Assembly (NCBI GenBank): GCA_036346225.1
Contig: JARFIW010000663.1
Coordinates: 1,550,001 to 1,614,000 of the forward strand
Direction of reading: 5' to 3'
Length of the DNA stretch: 64,000 nt
Origin: Platerodrilus igneus
Taxonomy: Eukaryota; Arthropoda; Insecta; Coleoptera; Lycidae
Below, one piece after another: positions 8,986 through 21,254 of this stretch; the first letter of the stretch is position 1, and each line of letters opens with the position of its first letter. The notes below the pieces were generated by a model that had not been told where the DNA came from, made no database searches, and was given only the letters and a program-made list of their open reading frames with translations. A program made the position numbers and the translations under genes.

Positions 8986-10379
8986 GTATGTGAGATGTAT
9001 TTTAAAATGTGATTTATTGCGTTTATTTTGTTTTAATTTTATAACTCCACCAAAATAATTGGGCAAATTACTAACTTTTTAAGAATACAGCTGCTGGTAT
9101 GTAGATAACAGTAATAGGGTGGCTGCACAGGTTTTAGCCATTGCACCAGTTTTAATCACTTTCACACAAATTACAATTTTTTAAGATATTCCGGCACTTA
9201 ATCTTTTACAGGGAGACTACTTGTTGAATACTTGCCTAAAGATGGAAATTAGAACACTATTAAAATCTAAAAATCTTTCATTTTGCAAACAGGGTGCACA
9301 TTAAGCAGAGGTAGCTATTGAGTAATAGTTTGCTATCTTTCTGCTGGATCAGCTGCTACTTTTCAACATATTACTTAGCACTCGCCATTTTTAATAGCGT
9401 ACGACAAGCGACCTGGGTGAAATAGCACTGAATGAAATTGCTGGAGATACTACAAATAATACGTTAAGTGAGTTTCTAACAAACTTAAAAATTGCAAATG
9501 ACAAGTTACGAGTACATATGTATGTACCTTTTTATTATGGTTATTTTGACTTAAATTTTAAAGACTGTATTACAGTTAAACGAGCGGGCCAGAAAGAAAA
9601 GTACGAGAGTCAGTCAAGAAGGACTCGCCCGAACTACTGCAACAAAAGAGGAAACTGAAAGAAAAATAAAGTCGCGCTAATACAGTTGAAGATGGGGGGG
9701 GGGGGGAGCAAACCGAAACCGATGAACCTATAACCCGACATTAAAGTATAGAAACACAAAAAAAATAAAGGAACAAACAATAATTGAAGGATGCTAATTT
9801 TCTGATTTCCCTACAACTCAATATTATAACGTATAGATCACTTTTATTTTTTTTAATTTCATCTCAACAGAATATTCCGTTCCATACAATTATTTAATAT
9901 CTAAAGTTTCATGCACTTTGTAAATAAAAGATTAAAAATTTCTAAAAACCCCAAATATAAATTTGTTTATTCCAAGTTCAAAGAAAAGTTACGGGATGGC
10001 TGTGTATCCAGTGCTCCTAAGGTACACCTCGTGTTGTTTGTATCGTTAGACAGCGCCAGCTGTTAACGGAAAACGAGTTAGTTGAGTTTTATCCACCAAG
10101 GGATCAAGATGCTCTTCCTTAGTTCCTTGGCGGCGATTCTTAAAACAGCTGTGCTCATGACACACGAGTGTAATCAAATCAAGAACATTAACCAATGCGC
10201 AACTAAGTTTAGAAAATAAATATACGCAAAATTACGCAACAATATGAAATATTCATAATTAGTACAGAGGATGTCACCTTTAGGCACGACAAAAATTTGG
10301 AAATAATGGAGGTATAGATTGATTAATAAAACGGGTCATCACGCTTTATTCAAGATGTTACCATTTAGTGATGCAGTTT
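8986..10379. other. BBS1 intron, unassigned 5' part
   Basis: No gene supported. A stretch at about 9413-9683 contains a possible short exon pair on the + strand (TSDLGEIALNEIAGDTTNN, then after a ttacag acceptor at 9573 LNERARKKSTRVSQEG to a TAA at 9680-9682), which I cannot assign. A run of thirteen G bases near 9693 follows. The rest is AT-rich and featureless to my eye. Confidence 0.3.
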
Positions 10380-11560
10380 ATTGAACCTGTTTGACACGCG
10401 CAAGGGCAAATGTTCAAGGTGGTTGTTGGATCCAGTATGCTGTTAGAGACACTTGTTGGGTTGCAATCTTATGATGGACCCTCATGTTATTGAAAGGTTT
10501 ATTATACGTCATAAGAAATAAACAGAAGGGTGAGTAGTTCTAAAAACATTTTCTTTTGATCATCAAACTAAACGACTATCGTTAAAATTCTTATTTTATG
10601 TATAAACTTTTCTTTAATTAAGACTAATAAATTAAAAATTTATTTACAACATATAATATCTCATATGTGTTACATACATTTTTAGAAGTACAGTTACTTG
10701 AAAAATGATTAAGTGATCAATACACAGTTTGGATATTTATGAAATTAAATGAATATATGATCTCTATTGTGAATCGAAGGTAACAGATCTGATCCTTCCG
10801 ACACTCCCTATATTTTTGAGAAACGTAAATTCAATTAAAAATTTAAATAATGACCAATTTGAAAATATATGTACTTAGCTGGGTTATCTTTGTTATTCTT
10901 GTAGCATTAATTAATATAAAGATGTTTAAGCCATACAGTACCGGTCACAAGAGTTAACTCTAAATTAAAAAAACTGGTTTGAGACGTTAACTATATTATT
11001 CCAGGAATCAATTATATTACTACCACATTTATAGTTAAAAGAGATACCATATAGTCGGCTTTGAAACGCTAACAGTATCTCTCTTTAGTATATGTATTAG
11101 TATTCTCCTATAAGTTTGAGGATAAGCGTATAGAAACAAAACATTTTCCTTGAGAAACGTTAACACACTAAGAGGTTTCTACTTTTGCCTTTTAGTGTTT
11201 CCTTGTGAACGATAAAATTTAACAAAGTAGTGGCGCCACATAATATCCGTAAAACAAGAAACCCCCTGAAAGTCACATCAATCAACCGCGGGAGTTAGAG
11301 CCCCAAGTTAGTCCGGAAGGTTCCAAAGGTCATAATTAATACGGATAAACCTACAACTTTGTTTAGATCTTTGTGAATGTAACGGTGGTTAATAATAGTT
11401 ACATCGTCCATCTGAGTTTAGTGTTCTGACTTGGTAAATTTTTCTCTTGGTTTCCTTTTGCTGAGTATAGTCGAACACACCCAAGAGCATGTCACACGAA
11501 ATCGCACCCAACGTATGGGGCTTGAATGAAACATTTCTGGTAAAAAAAATTTTGTTCAAT
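10380..11560 (+). mobile_element. Ty3/gypsy-type LTR and leader, + orientation (family with inverted copy at 58-63 kb)
   Basis: About 370 bp at 10380-10755 and about 370 bp at 11165-11520 recur in inverted orientation at 63050-63409 and 58040-58395. At 11232 a TGGCGCCAC sequence follows what could be an LTR end and resembles the TGG start of a primer-binding site; a gag-like gene begins at 11590. The arrangement LTR, binding site, leader, gag fits a gypsy-type retrotransposon in + orientation. LTR ends and target duplication could not be fixed by eye. The left edge of similarity is near tattgaacctg at 10379-10390. Confidence 0.5.
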
Positions 11561-11589
11561 TTAGAAAATCTGTGTGAGTTAATGAAAAA

Positions 11590-12940
11590 TTGTTCAAAAT
11601 GGCAGAAATTATTAAAGTAAACTATTTGTTAAAGGATGAGTTAAATTCTGAATTACGAATTAGAGGTATCGTCAATAACAGAGCAATTTCAGGGAAACGT
11701 AAGATGTTGAGTAGAAGGTTAGCAAAAGAAGTTGCGAACCCTGATTATCTAATTGATTTAATAAAAACCCATAGAATTTTGAGGTTGAATGTAGAGAAAT
11801 AAAGTCTTCAAGTGATTTTATTCGAGATATTTTAGCAGAATTTGAAGGAAATCCGTTCGATTCTATTTTCCAAAGGATCTCTGCTAGGTTACTCCGCCTT
11901 ACTGGTCGTATACAACGTATGGTTATTCTTGAGTCGCATTTGAAGAAAACATTGAATGTAAAAACGATGCTATAGCCACAGTACTTGTACTAGAAGCTAA
12001 TCTTTTTGAGAAAGTTGGGAAAGCAAGGAAGTTGATAGAAAAGTTGAAGTGTTGGCTTCTCTTACAGTTATTAACCCCCTGATACAAACTATAACATGTA
12101 TGCCACATCCCGTATCTTTTGATACGTGAGGTGTTAAATTCTCACGTGAGTTTGGCCAATTATATCCATTTTTAGAAAGAATAAGCGAGTTAGCTATAGC
12201 ACGCAAAGTAAGTCAAGACGATTTACATAACTCGGCAGTAGAATTTTTTTGTGATAGTGGACTCGTGTGGTATAGGAGTGTTAAACATACCATAGATAAT
12301 TAAAATTGTTTAGTTAAACGTTTGAAAGAAGATTTTCTACCTGCACACACAGAAGATGAAATATGGAAATCCATAAAGAATCGCAAACAAAAAAAGATGA
12401 ACCAGTAGTTCTGTTTATAGCACATATAGAAAGTTTATTTAGTCGTCTTCCAAAAATGCCTGCTGAAATTACAAAAGCGACAATAACAAAAAATAATTTA
12501 CTCTCCAAGTATGTTACCCATTTAGCTTTGTTAGACATCACCGACATACAAACTTTAGTTCAATTATGTAAAAAATTAGAAAAAGCGTCTTCAATAAAAA
12601 AGAATTTCCAAATAACCTTCAAAGGACACCCCAAGCTAGACTTTCATCTTTCCCTAATAATTCATTAAATAGAAGTGAGAAATTTCTCCCACACACTTTT
12701 AGAAATAATTACATTTCTCCTCAAGTTAAAACACTAAAAAATGTTGTTAATTATTCTAATGATAGAAGTCTAGTAAGGTCCCCTGCAGCAAAAAGTAAAT
12801 TGTCTGTTGGAATTGTTCGCGTCTTGAACACAAATTTAACACGTGTAGATTACCTAAAATTTTATTTTCTTACGGCTGTGGTGAAAAAGGTATAATTCGT
12901 CCGAACTGTGTGAAATGTACAAGAAACGAGTAACAAGACA
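11590..12940 (+). pseudogene. gypsy-type gag, heavily degraded
   Basis: An intact N-terminal frame (11590-11802; 70 residues) has a SAP-like start KVNYLLKDELNSELRIRG. Afterwards capsid-like sequence appears in shifting frames: FEKVGKARKLIEKL near 12010, FCDSGLVWYRSV near 12250, and FIAHIESLFSRLPKMPAEI near 12410-12470 in a 101-codon frame. A zinc-knuckle remnant with CWNCSRLEHKFNTC lies near 12810-12855. This is the N-terminal, capsid and nucleocapsid order of insect gypsy-like Gag. Several stops and frameshifts make it inactive. It meets an unrelated gag on the other strand at about 12960. Confidence 0.65.
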
Positions 12941-12978
12941 GATATAGTATAGCCGGCATCATGTCTTCTCCTTAAAGA

Positions 12979-14176
12979 CTAGTAGTCCAAATAATGGTCG
13001 GTTATGAATTGTTCCATTTGAAAATTTGAGTTCGAGTTTTCTTCGTCGTACTCCTCGTAAGTTTCGTATTGTTCGTCGCGTTTATAAGTTTCTGCATGGT
13101 TTGATTTATCATTCGTACTTGTCTCAATGTAATTATTCTGGTCAGTGTCAAATTTTTCTACTTCTTGGTGGAATAATTCTTCCGATGTAAAATTGCGTTT
13201 CTGATGAGGGTTTGGTCGGATATCTGTTATCTTTGTGTTTTGTCTGGTGTTACCGGATGAGGTATCCATTGGTGTTGGTTTGTAATAATTATTAGGGTTG
13301 TTATGATTATTAGTCATTGGTGTATTTCTATTGGGGTTTGCGTTGAATGCTGGTCTTTGTTGGTTTAGGTTTTGAATAAATCTTGGTTGGAATGCGGGTT
13401 TCGTAAAAGTTGGGTTAAACGTTGGTTTTGAAAAATGTTTAAATTGATTATTAAAATTTGTATTGTTGAAGCTTGGGTTATTAATTCGCGGTTGATTTGT
13501 TTGTGCGTTGAAGGGTGTGAATTTTTGTTGAGGGATTGCTTGTCTTGTAGTTTGTATAGTTTTTTATTGGTGAATGACTTTTATTCGCGTTGGGGTTGTA
13601 TAGTCTGTTGCGGTAATACATTACATTTTTTTCTTTTATTACTAGGTTCATAGCTTCTTCTAGATTTTGGGGTCGTTGGAATCTGATTTTATCCGATAGT
13701 CGTTCTGGTAAAGCGTTTATATACGTGTCCAGTGCCATTTCGTCATACATTTTTGTTTTTAAATGTCTAACGTTTTGATCGGGTTCTTCGATTTTTAATT
13801 TGGTTAGTATTAAACTTCTCACGTCTTGGCATTTCATTCCGAATTGGTAGGGGGATTGATTGTGTTCCATTCTAAGGTTTATTAGGTCTCGTACCAGGCA
13901 TTTTATGTTACGTTGGTCTCCAAAATATGCAATTAGTAGCTGTTTAAACTCTTGCCATTCTTGTAAATCGTCTCTACTGGCGATTAAGGTTAGTGCCCTT
14001 CCGGTTAGTTTACTTATTATTAAGCGTATAAGCAATGAATTTCTTTCGTTATCTCCGGGTTTGTAGAAAGTTTTTAGGAACATTTCGGCTGCTCCAACGA
14101 AATTTGTAAGATGTGCTTCCGTGCCATCAAATATCTGTATTGTCTCCAAATAGAGTCGCATGTCTGTGCTACTCAT
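12979..14176 (-). pseudogene. gypsy-type gag, - strand, frameshifted
   Basis: ATG at 14176 opens a 231-codon frame to 13481 with typical gypsy/17.6-like capsid sequence: FDGTEAHLTNFVGAAEMFLK, then ISKLTGRALTLIASRDDLQE and ALPERLSDKIRFQRPQNLEE. A second frame (13317-12979) rich in Asn, Gln, Tyr and acidic residues looks like the Gag tail. A frameshift lies between them around 13320-13480. Gag builds the virus-like particle of the retrotransposon. No pol follows: the element stops at about 12967 against the oppositely oriented gag. Its leader (14177 to about 15960) contains the T-rich tandem repeats. Confidence 0.7.
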
Positions 14177-14234
14177 GTTGGTTAAGGGTTGTTTTCGATT
14201 TTGGGTAATTTCAATTTTTTTTTTTAATTTGAGG

Positions 14235-14655
14235 TTTATTTCGCTATGTATATCGTTATTTTTGCTTCGAATTTATTAATTTTTCGTTTGGGTTGTGAAA
14301 TTTTGAATTTTGTAAAAAATTGGAGTTGATTTTGCTATTTGTGATGTTAATTTTGCTTTGGTTTTTTAATTTTTCTTTTAGATTAGATAATTTGAATTTT
14401 TGTAAAAATTGGGGTTGGTTTTGCTACTTGTGATGTTAATTTTGCGTTGGTTTTCTTAATTTTCCTTTTAGATTGGGTAATTTGAAATTTTGTAAAAGTT
14501 GGGGTTGATTTTTGTTATTTGAAACGTTGTTTTTGGTTTAGATTTTTTAATTTTTCATTTAGGTTGGGTAAATTCAAATTTGGTAAAAATTGAGATTGAT
14601 TTTGCTATTTTTATCATTATTTTGGGTTTGGATTTGTTAATTTTTAGTTTAGACT
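14235..14655. repeat. T-rich tandem repeat, about 91-bp unit, four to five copies
   Basis: A unit of about 91 bp with the landmarks gattttgctatttgtgatg, ggttttttaatttttc, tagattgggtaatttgaa and gtaaaaattggggttg recurs from about 14235 to 14655 with growing divergence. It lies just upstream (in the - direction) of the gypsy gag, in what should be the 5' leader of that element. Confidence 0.75.
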
Positions 14656-15779
14656 GCGTCAGGTTATTTTTAGAATTGTAGTCGCTGTTATTTGTACTTA
14701 GTTACACAGTGCGGTAATGTACTTGTGAGATTTATACTCGATAGTGTTGATTTAATTACCGTAGTCTGGAATTTGCTTGTTTCTATCTTGCGGTTTTTAA
14801 TTTGTCTTGAGCTTCTGTTTTCTGAAGAATCTGGAGTGAATATATTTGCTCTTACGGCTTTGTGTTAGTTTAATTCTGTTAATTTGTAATTAATACTCTT
14901 TCCGTGGGTTGAGTTGCATTAATGTATAGTTCGTCTGTTTTGAATTCTAATTATAACTTGCAGGTTAATTACTTTTGCACTTTATCGTTGCAATTTAAAT
15001 ACTAGCAGATGTAATCTTGGTTATTTAATCGCGTACACTTATAAACGTTGAGGTAATTAACACTTACAGGTGTTCGTTTTCAGCTTATAGGAATAACTAA
15101 TTCGCGTCTCTTACTCGCTAGTTGCTTGCATAAATGATACGTCTAATTATTTTTAGATATCTCCGTGATGCACGACTTGTAACAATTATAAGCGTTTTAA
15201 TTAAAGCCTCTTTAAGATGACCGTTTAGCTTCACTCAGTATTTGTACTGGGATAGTGCAAATGATGAGTAATTTTAATTAAAAAACGTTTAGTTTTTATC
15301 CCGTGTTTGTACTGCAATTTATTTATAGATCGTTGTGTAACTTTCATGCGCTTTTATAATTCCGTGATGGATTTATTACTTGTGGGTATTAATGCAAATT
15401 GCGTTACTTTAGTTCTGAAAGCGATTTCTCTAAGGTAATAATAATGTTGCATTCGCAGACTTCGCTTATCTTAGGTGAGGTTTTAGGTTACGGTAGTTTT
15501 AAATTACCGTAGTTTCAATTATTGCAGAGTGTTTTTGCTGTAATTTATAAGGTCAATGTTTTAAATAATCGTTCCGTAATTGCTTGTTTAAGAATTACCT
15601 TAGCTTTGGAATTAATTTTGCGTTCTGTGTTTTTAGTTTACCGGTTTATAACGTGCGTTTGAATCGCGCTAGTTAATGTTTCTTATTTGGTGTTAGTGGA
15701 TGTGCTATAGCCTTTTACGGTATATTAAGGGATTTTTCCTATTAGGTTTTTTCTGTGACCAGCTGAAAGGCACAAGAAA

Positions 15780-16130
15780 AATTTTACGAGGATTTCCAGT
15801 AAGCGGGTAGAGCCCACGACAAGTTTCGATGGAAAATGGCTCGTAGTTGAGGAAATCTCAAAAGGCTAAGCGGCTAGTCGAACTATTTGCTCTGGGTGGA
15901 ACATGAGCTGTGGGTCGGGGTTGGACTGCGACCAAAAATATAAAGAATATGGCGCCACCAAATTTTTCTATACGAAGAAGACCTTACTTAAGTCCCTTGT
16001 ACAAGGCGAATGCGGAAACCTTTATTCAATTACCGCTATACAATTTATTAAAAACAACTCAATTACTAAAGTTTCTTACCTTATGGCTCGACTTTGACCT
16101 TTATACTTCACTGTTACACCTGTGAACAGA
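15780..16130 (-). mobile_element. possible LTR end and primer-binding site of the - strand gypsy element
   Basis: Read on the - strand, TGGTGGCGCCATATTC at about 15947-15963 follows a run that could be the 3' end of an LTR, with the leader and gag of 12979-14176 downstream in the same direction. A second copy of the GGCGCCACCAA motif, with similar flanks about 50-70 bp away, is at about 27490. The LTR start could not be placed. This is a position-based inference. Confidence 0.3.
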
Positions 16131-17929
16131 TTAAACAAAAAATAGCACTGTTTGTGCTTTTATACCCAAAATTTAAAAACTTAATTCGAATCTACCTTCA
16201 TTCATTCCAATTAAAAAGAATAGTCTTGACCAAAATAAAAATCTATTTCTTCAGTATTTAGTTATTGTGCTATTTACAAAACATCTTTTTCCTTTAATAT
16301 AATTTTGATTAATTTAATTCTTGAAAAATATTTACAAAAGTACTTGGTATAATAAGTACTTTCCAGTTTTAAAATATGGTCATTTCTATTAGAATTATCT
16401 AGCCAAATTTTATTTAAAAATGAGTGAGCCTGAAGTTACTTTCTGAATAATTACTTATATATGACAATTTCGGTTGGTTTGAGTAGATCTACTATAACCT
16501 CAGAAAAACTATTCCACTCAGCTATTAGTGAAATATGAAACGTATAAGTTTAATTTCTAATGATTCGAGTAAGTCATGTTTCAAATAATTATATCTACTT
16601 TCATAAAAGGTAGAATTTAACTTTCCTTATCTCATAATGACATCTTCTGTAATTTCAATGTATTAATAAAGAGATTTAAAAATGAAAAATTTACAGGTTC
16701 CTGTTGCTTAATATGAAAAATATATAGTCTGTCATTCACCTACTTTGAAGTTCAAATCACTTGATTAAACAAAAAATTATCTATCTGCTATATCCATAGT
16801 ACAGCGGACATACGAAAGCAAATTTATATACCAGATGTTCATCTGACGGAAAAATACCTGCTAGGCGTCTTGCTTCAGCATTTAAATAAAGGAAATCTCC
16901 AATTCAGTACAAGCAAATTTGCTGCTTTTTGAAGCTCCAAACCATATCACGGCGTCCATAATAACTAATCGATGCTCGTCAAATCCACATTCGTACAAAG
17001 GTTAAATTCTTAAATTTTCTAAAATTTCCTACTTGTATGTTGATTAAATTTACGTTAAACAAAAGTTCTGTTAACTAAAAGTTGCATATTATTTCAAAGT
17101 TAAATATTATTTCCAAGTTGCACTGAAAAATCTTTATTTAATATGATTACAGAAGCAATACTACTTACTGTTAACCAAAGGCCCTTCAACCAAAATAATT
17201 CCTCGTCATCTGCGAGCTATTTTCCAGCAAGTGGACAACAAAAGTGAGCTTCGGAGAGGACATTATCTCACGAAAACAATTTTAAATCTCACGTGCTTCC
17301 AACACGTAGATTCCTCAAACGTCATCGTCCTTGTGTCCAAAGAACAATTCGACTTCTTCTGACGACAGCTGTATTGGAAGTGATCATATCACGCGGGTTA
17401 CCGCCTGGCAACAAGCTGAATCTTAAAATTGTCTAACAGAGGGAGCTCTAAGAATGACACTAATTGAAAAGTATCTTTTGTCACCGCATAAATTAAAATT
17501 TGAATTGAAAGCTAATATTTTATTGGACAATATGTAATATTTATTTAGTGGATTGTGTAGCATTATTATGCATTAAATTGGTTCTTATTAAATAAATAAA
17601 TTAAATTTCTGTAAACATAATGATAGAAAATAAAATCGTTACAGTGCGTCCGTTATTTTTTTGTTTATTTTTGAGTTTGTTTTAATAATTGTGGTAAGAA
17701 TCTCTTAAATATCAAGTCTCATTTGCTTTTTTTAAAAGAAAATCTCTTTTACTTTTTCATAAAATGTTATACAATCTCGTTTTTTTGAAAATAATTTCTT
17801 TTTGTAACTATTTTCAAAACAATATTGGCATAAAATAAAATTCATAACATAATAAATGGTAATCAATAATAAAATAATAATTCTAGCATATATCAATTAT
17901 AGTTTGTGGTTTAAGTTGGTATAAATGGA
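16131..17929. other. unassigned AT-rich intronic stretch
   Basis: No gene or element recognised. A short reverse-strand frame around 16880-17000 (CGFDEHRLVIMDAVIWFGAS) has a coding look but ends in a stop and matches nothing I know. No splice-consistent structure was found. Confidence 0.3.
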
Positions 17930-18182
17930 ATGAACTTACATTAATTTCATCTGTTTCTTTTGTGGGCTCGATCGATGCTGTATCTTGTCCACCTTGGTTT
18001 GTTGCTGGATTTAGACTATTTTTGTTCTTCCTCCAACTTGGTTTGTTGCTGGATTTAGACGATTTGTGTTCTTCCTCCTACTTGGTTTAGGTTCTGTCAA
18101 AATTGCGAATTAAAATTCTTGGTCACCAATCTTCCGATTTTTGGATTTTTAGTGCCTTTTTGACATTCGTTACGACTGCGCC
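17930..18182 (-). mobile_element. leader and primer-binding site of an errantivirus-like element
   Basis: Directly left of the LTR at 18183, the - strand reads GGCGCAGTCGTAACG after TTAACT. GGCGCAGTCG is a common primer-binding site of insect gypsy-type elements (the serine-tRNA type, by general knowledge). The leader holds two to three copies of a 40-bp repeat with cttggtttgttgctggattt at about 17985-18090. No gag is present beyond it, so the element is truncated on this side. Confidence 0.6.
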
Positions 18183-18711
18183 AGTTAAGGTTCGGGCCTT
18201 TGGAGCTGTGTTTTTAAAAAACAACTTCAAACACTTAACAAATTTATATTTAATTTGAAACAGAAATTACAGTGAAATTTGGAATAACTTGTTCATAATA
18301 ACTTTAATAAAAAAATAATTAATTGTACTAAGGTGAGTAGCTTGAACAACGAAGTATGGAGTTCGAAGACTGACTGCTGGGCATTGAGCTCCCGGGCTTT
18401 TTATAATAACCTGCCCCTCACACGGCTGTGGGAACTTGCAGATCTCATGTCTGCTTTACACTTTGTTACAATGTATCAATCTTATTTCTAAGTAATTGCG
18501 ATATGTTGACCGCCTGTGACCTGCCACCTGCAGTATCACTGCCCTCTTGGATGCAAAGTTGCATGTCCGTTCTATGAACTGTCGATAACCTCTCTGGGTT
18601 ATCCTTGTATTACATTGTTGCAATGAACTTATACTTTATTTAACAATTTCTAATAATTCCTATTAGATTCAATATATTCAATACATATATATAATTGGGG
18701 GATACATAACT
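18183..18711 (-). repeat. errantivirus-like LTR (5' LTR, - orientation), 529 bp
   Basis: In - orientation the LTR begins AGTTATGTATCCCCC and ends AACCTTAACT, giving the AGTTA...TAACT ends of gypsy/errantivirus LTRs. It is homologous over its whole length to the solo LTR at 50063-50615, with shared blocks such as gctcccgggc, ttttataata and ccgcctgtgacctg. The right flank is CGCG (18712-18715), the same tetranucleotide that bounds the other copy. The left flank is the primer-binding site, so this is not a solo LTR. Confidence 0.75.
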
Positions 18712-18715
18712 CGCG

Positions 18716-20243
18716 TACTAAATGAGGTCACGAAACATGACAGTTATCCGTTACTAAATGTCGATAGCGTTTTGAATATGCTAAGAGGTGCAAAATACAT
18801 TTCCTGTTTAGATTTACGGAAATTATTTCGGCAAATTCCACTTACAGAAAAACCTCAAGATAAGACCGCGTTCAGTATTATTGGCCGACGCCAAGATAAA
18901 TTTGTTGTTGTTCCATTTGGACTTAAAAACCCCGCTTAAACATTACAACGTTTTGTAGATGCAATTTTTGTCCACGTTTTGAACCTTCAGTATTTAGTTA
19001 TCTCGATGACATGCTTTTTTGTTCCCCGACACTTGAAGAACGTTTAAAGCTTCTTCATGAAATCAAAGAGCGTTTAAAAAATGCAAACTTAACCATAAAT
19101 TTTAAAAAATGTCAATTTTTTAAAAAATCATTGAAATTAGGTTATATTGTAGGATCTAACTCTCTCCAGACTGATCCCAAAAAAGTTTCGGCTATATTAA
19201 ACTTCCCCCGTCCTACAAATACCACTGAAGTTAAAAGGTTCATAGGCATGCATAGTTAGTATCGACGTTTTATTAAAGACCTGTCAGGATTAGTATCACC
19301 CATAAATGATCTGTTAAAGAAAAGAAAAAAAGCCCAGTCTATTTTTTGAAATAAAGATGCAGAGTCGTCTTTTATGTTGTTGAAGCAAGCATTAGATATT
19401 GCTCCCTTACTATCTCAACCAGATTATTCTTTGCCATTTACGGTCGATTGTGATGCAAGTGACACAGGTTTAGGTGCTGCTTTAATCCAGTTTATTGATG
19501 GAATAGAACATGTAATCTCTTATGCAAGTAAATCCATCACTAGAACAGAAAGGAGTTATTCAGTCACCGAAAAAGAATGTTAAGCAGTTATTTTCGCAAT
19601 TGAAAAGTTTCGACCTTTGATAGAAGGTACACGTTTCACTGTGGTTATTGACTATTATTCATTGTTGTGGCTTACTACAATACAGAATCCCACAGGCAGA
19701 TTGGCAAGATGGGCCGTCCGTCTTAGTTAGCATTCATTCGAACTAGTACACCGCGAAGGCACATTTAATGTAGTCTCTGACTGTCTTAGCCATTCTGATA
19801 ACATGACAGTTCCAACTATTGACATAATAGAGATATAAGTTGAAAATTTAGATAAATGGTATATCTCTAAGATCAAAAATATTAGTTTCACCTTCAGAAG
19901 ACCATTAGTGGAAAGTAGAAAATAATTTAGTCTACAAATTCTTTCCGTCTAAATTACCGTTAACGTCGAATATTGTCGAATGGCAGAAACTTGTTACAAA
20001 ATCTCAAAAAGAAGAAATTATTCGTTCATTCTATGATCCCTCTGTAGCAGCACATTTCGGAATCTTTCAAACTATGAACCCAATTCACGAATATTTTTTT
20101 TGGCCAAAGATGCGGAGCGATGTAGTGAAATTCTGTAGAAAATGTTTGGTCTGTGGTGCCCAGAAAGCATTCAACTCTAATCCATTAGGATTAATGGGAA
20201 GCGAAAAGGAGGTCAATTTTCCATTTCAAGTAATAGCTCTAGA
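18716..20243 (+). pseudogene. gypsy-type pol (RT, RNase H, integrase zinc domain), degraded
   Basis: Conceptual translation of the + strand shows, in order, RT sequence (YPLLNVDSVLNMLRGAKYIS, then VVPFGLKNPA and the SYLDDMLFCSPTLEER active-site block near 19000), the thumb region (KKVSAILNFPRPTNTTEVKR), RNase H (LPFTVDCDASDTGLGAALIQ near 19435), and the integrase HHCC zinc domain (AAHFGIFQTMNP near 20050 and FCRKCLVCGAQK near 20140). These catalyse reverse transcription and integration. Several stops (for example near 18939, 19258, 19347 and 19582) inactivate it. It starts at the LTR at 18183-18711, which was inserted into it at CGCG, and ends in the integrase at about 20243 where a SINE begins. 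Confidence 0.85.
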
Positions 20244-20415
20244 CAACATACACACGGAACCTACTTTTACCTCTCATCCGAACAAGGACGTATTTTTGTA
20301 AAAAGTGTTCATGTAACATTTTTCAAGCAAAACGTGTCGGGATTCGACCCGGGACTTGAGGCTTAGCAGTTACACGCATAGCAACTAAACCATGGAACGG
20401 CCGAACCATACGACA
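20243..20415 (-). mobile_element. tRNA-derived SINE, copy on - strand, 3'-truncated
   Basis: Read on the - strand, an A-box-like TGGTTTAGTTGCTATGC and a B box GGTCGAATCCCGAC are followed by GCTTGAAAAATGTT and the same body found in the + strand copies at 21255, 21531 and 48753. The body ends inside a gypsy integrase remnant, which appears to be the target. Confidence 0.65.
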
Positions 20416-20705
20416 GTTCTATTCCACGAGTGCAAAATTCAGAAACCAGGAGCAGGAAGCCAGGTGCCAGGAGCTAGGTGCCAGACTAAAAACACTCAAC
20501 ATTTCTATTTGCAAAACAATAAAAATCTTACATACTAGACACGCAGAAAATTAAAAGAACGCACGGGTCAAGCAGAAAAGGTAAAGTAAGAATCCCTACT
20601 AATCACGATAACGTATAAAAAAATTAAAAAAACAACTAGAAATCTCGTGCTAACTACAGAGGAGAAAGGGGGTAGAAACAAAAATACGACATCTACATAG
20701 AATTT
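20416..20705. other. unassigned spacer with short CAGG-rich repeats
   Basis: The stretch holds the repetitive caggagcaggaagccagg / tgccaggagctaggtgccag at about 20446-20485, then AT-rich sequence. No gene seen. Confidence 0.4.
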
Positions 20706-21240
20706 TTATTTACATCATCATTAGGTCTTCAGTCCTAAAACTGGTTAGACGCGTACCCTCATTGTTTCCTATTCTGTCCTAACCATCCCATTTCTCTGAA
20801 ATTTGCAGTCTGCATCCTATCACTCTCTGCATGCGAAATTCTGATCTCCGTCTACCTCTACCTCGTTCTTCCTATCTCTTCAATATATCCCGTACTATTC
20901 CCCAGAAATGCCTTAGAACGTATTATGTCTTTCCATTTCGCCTATTTTTATTCCCATACTATTTTTATCACCTATTTGTTATTAACTGTGTCTGTTCATG
21001 CTACCATTCTCATACATTTGCAGCACAATATTCCAAAAGGCTTCTATCTCTTTCTGTCCGCTTTTCCTACAGCCCCTATTTGATAAACGTACTGTGCTGT
21101 GCTCCACGTATATGCTTTGAATAATTTTCTTCTTGTTTCTATGTTCGTTGTCTTTGAGCATAGCTGCTGTTCTTTTTTGTTAGATACAGTTCGGTCACCT
21201 TCTAATGTTTATAATTATATACCTTATTTCCCCGAAATTC
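20706..21240 (-). mobile_element. RTE-like LINE, 3' end fragment
   Basis: Similar in - orientation to the 3' part of the longer LINE at 22180-25200: it shares the tail (gaagacctaatgatg reading on -), a decayed version of the C-terminal coding region (matching KRLLKIYVWSTAQYNCEAWT of the long copy), and the same order. It is 5'-truncated, as usual for LINEs. Confidence 0.65.
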
Positions 21241-21254
21241 AGTGGTATGTGAAG

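Noticed and set aside
9690..9706. Possible G-quadruplex or regulatory poly-G tract
   Set aside because: A single run of about thirteen Gs without further G tracts; could also be a sequencing artefact.
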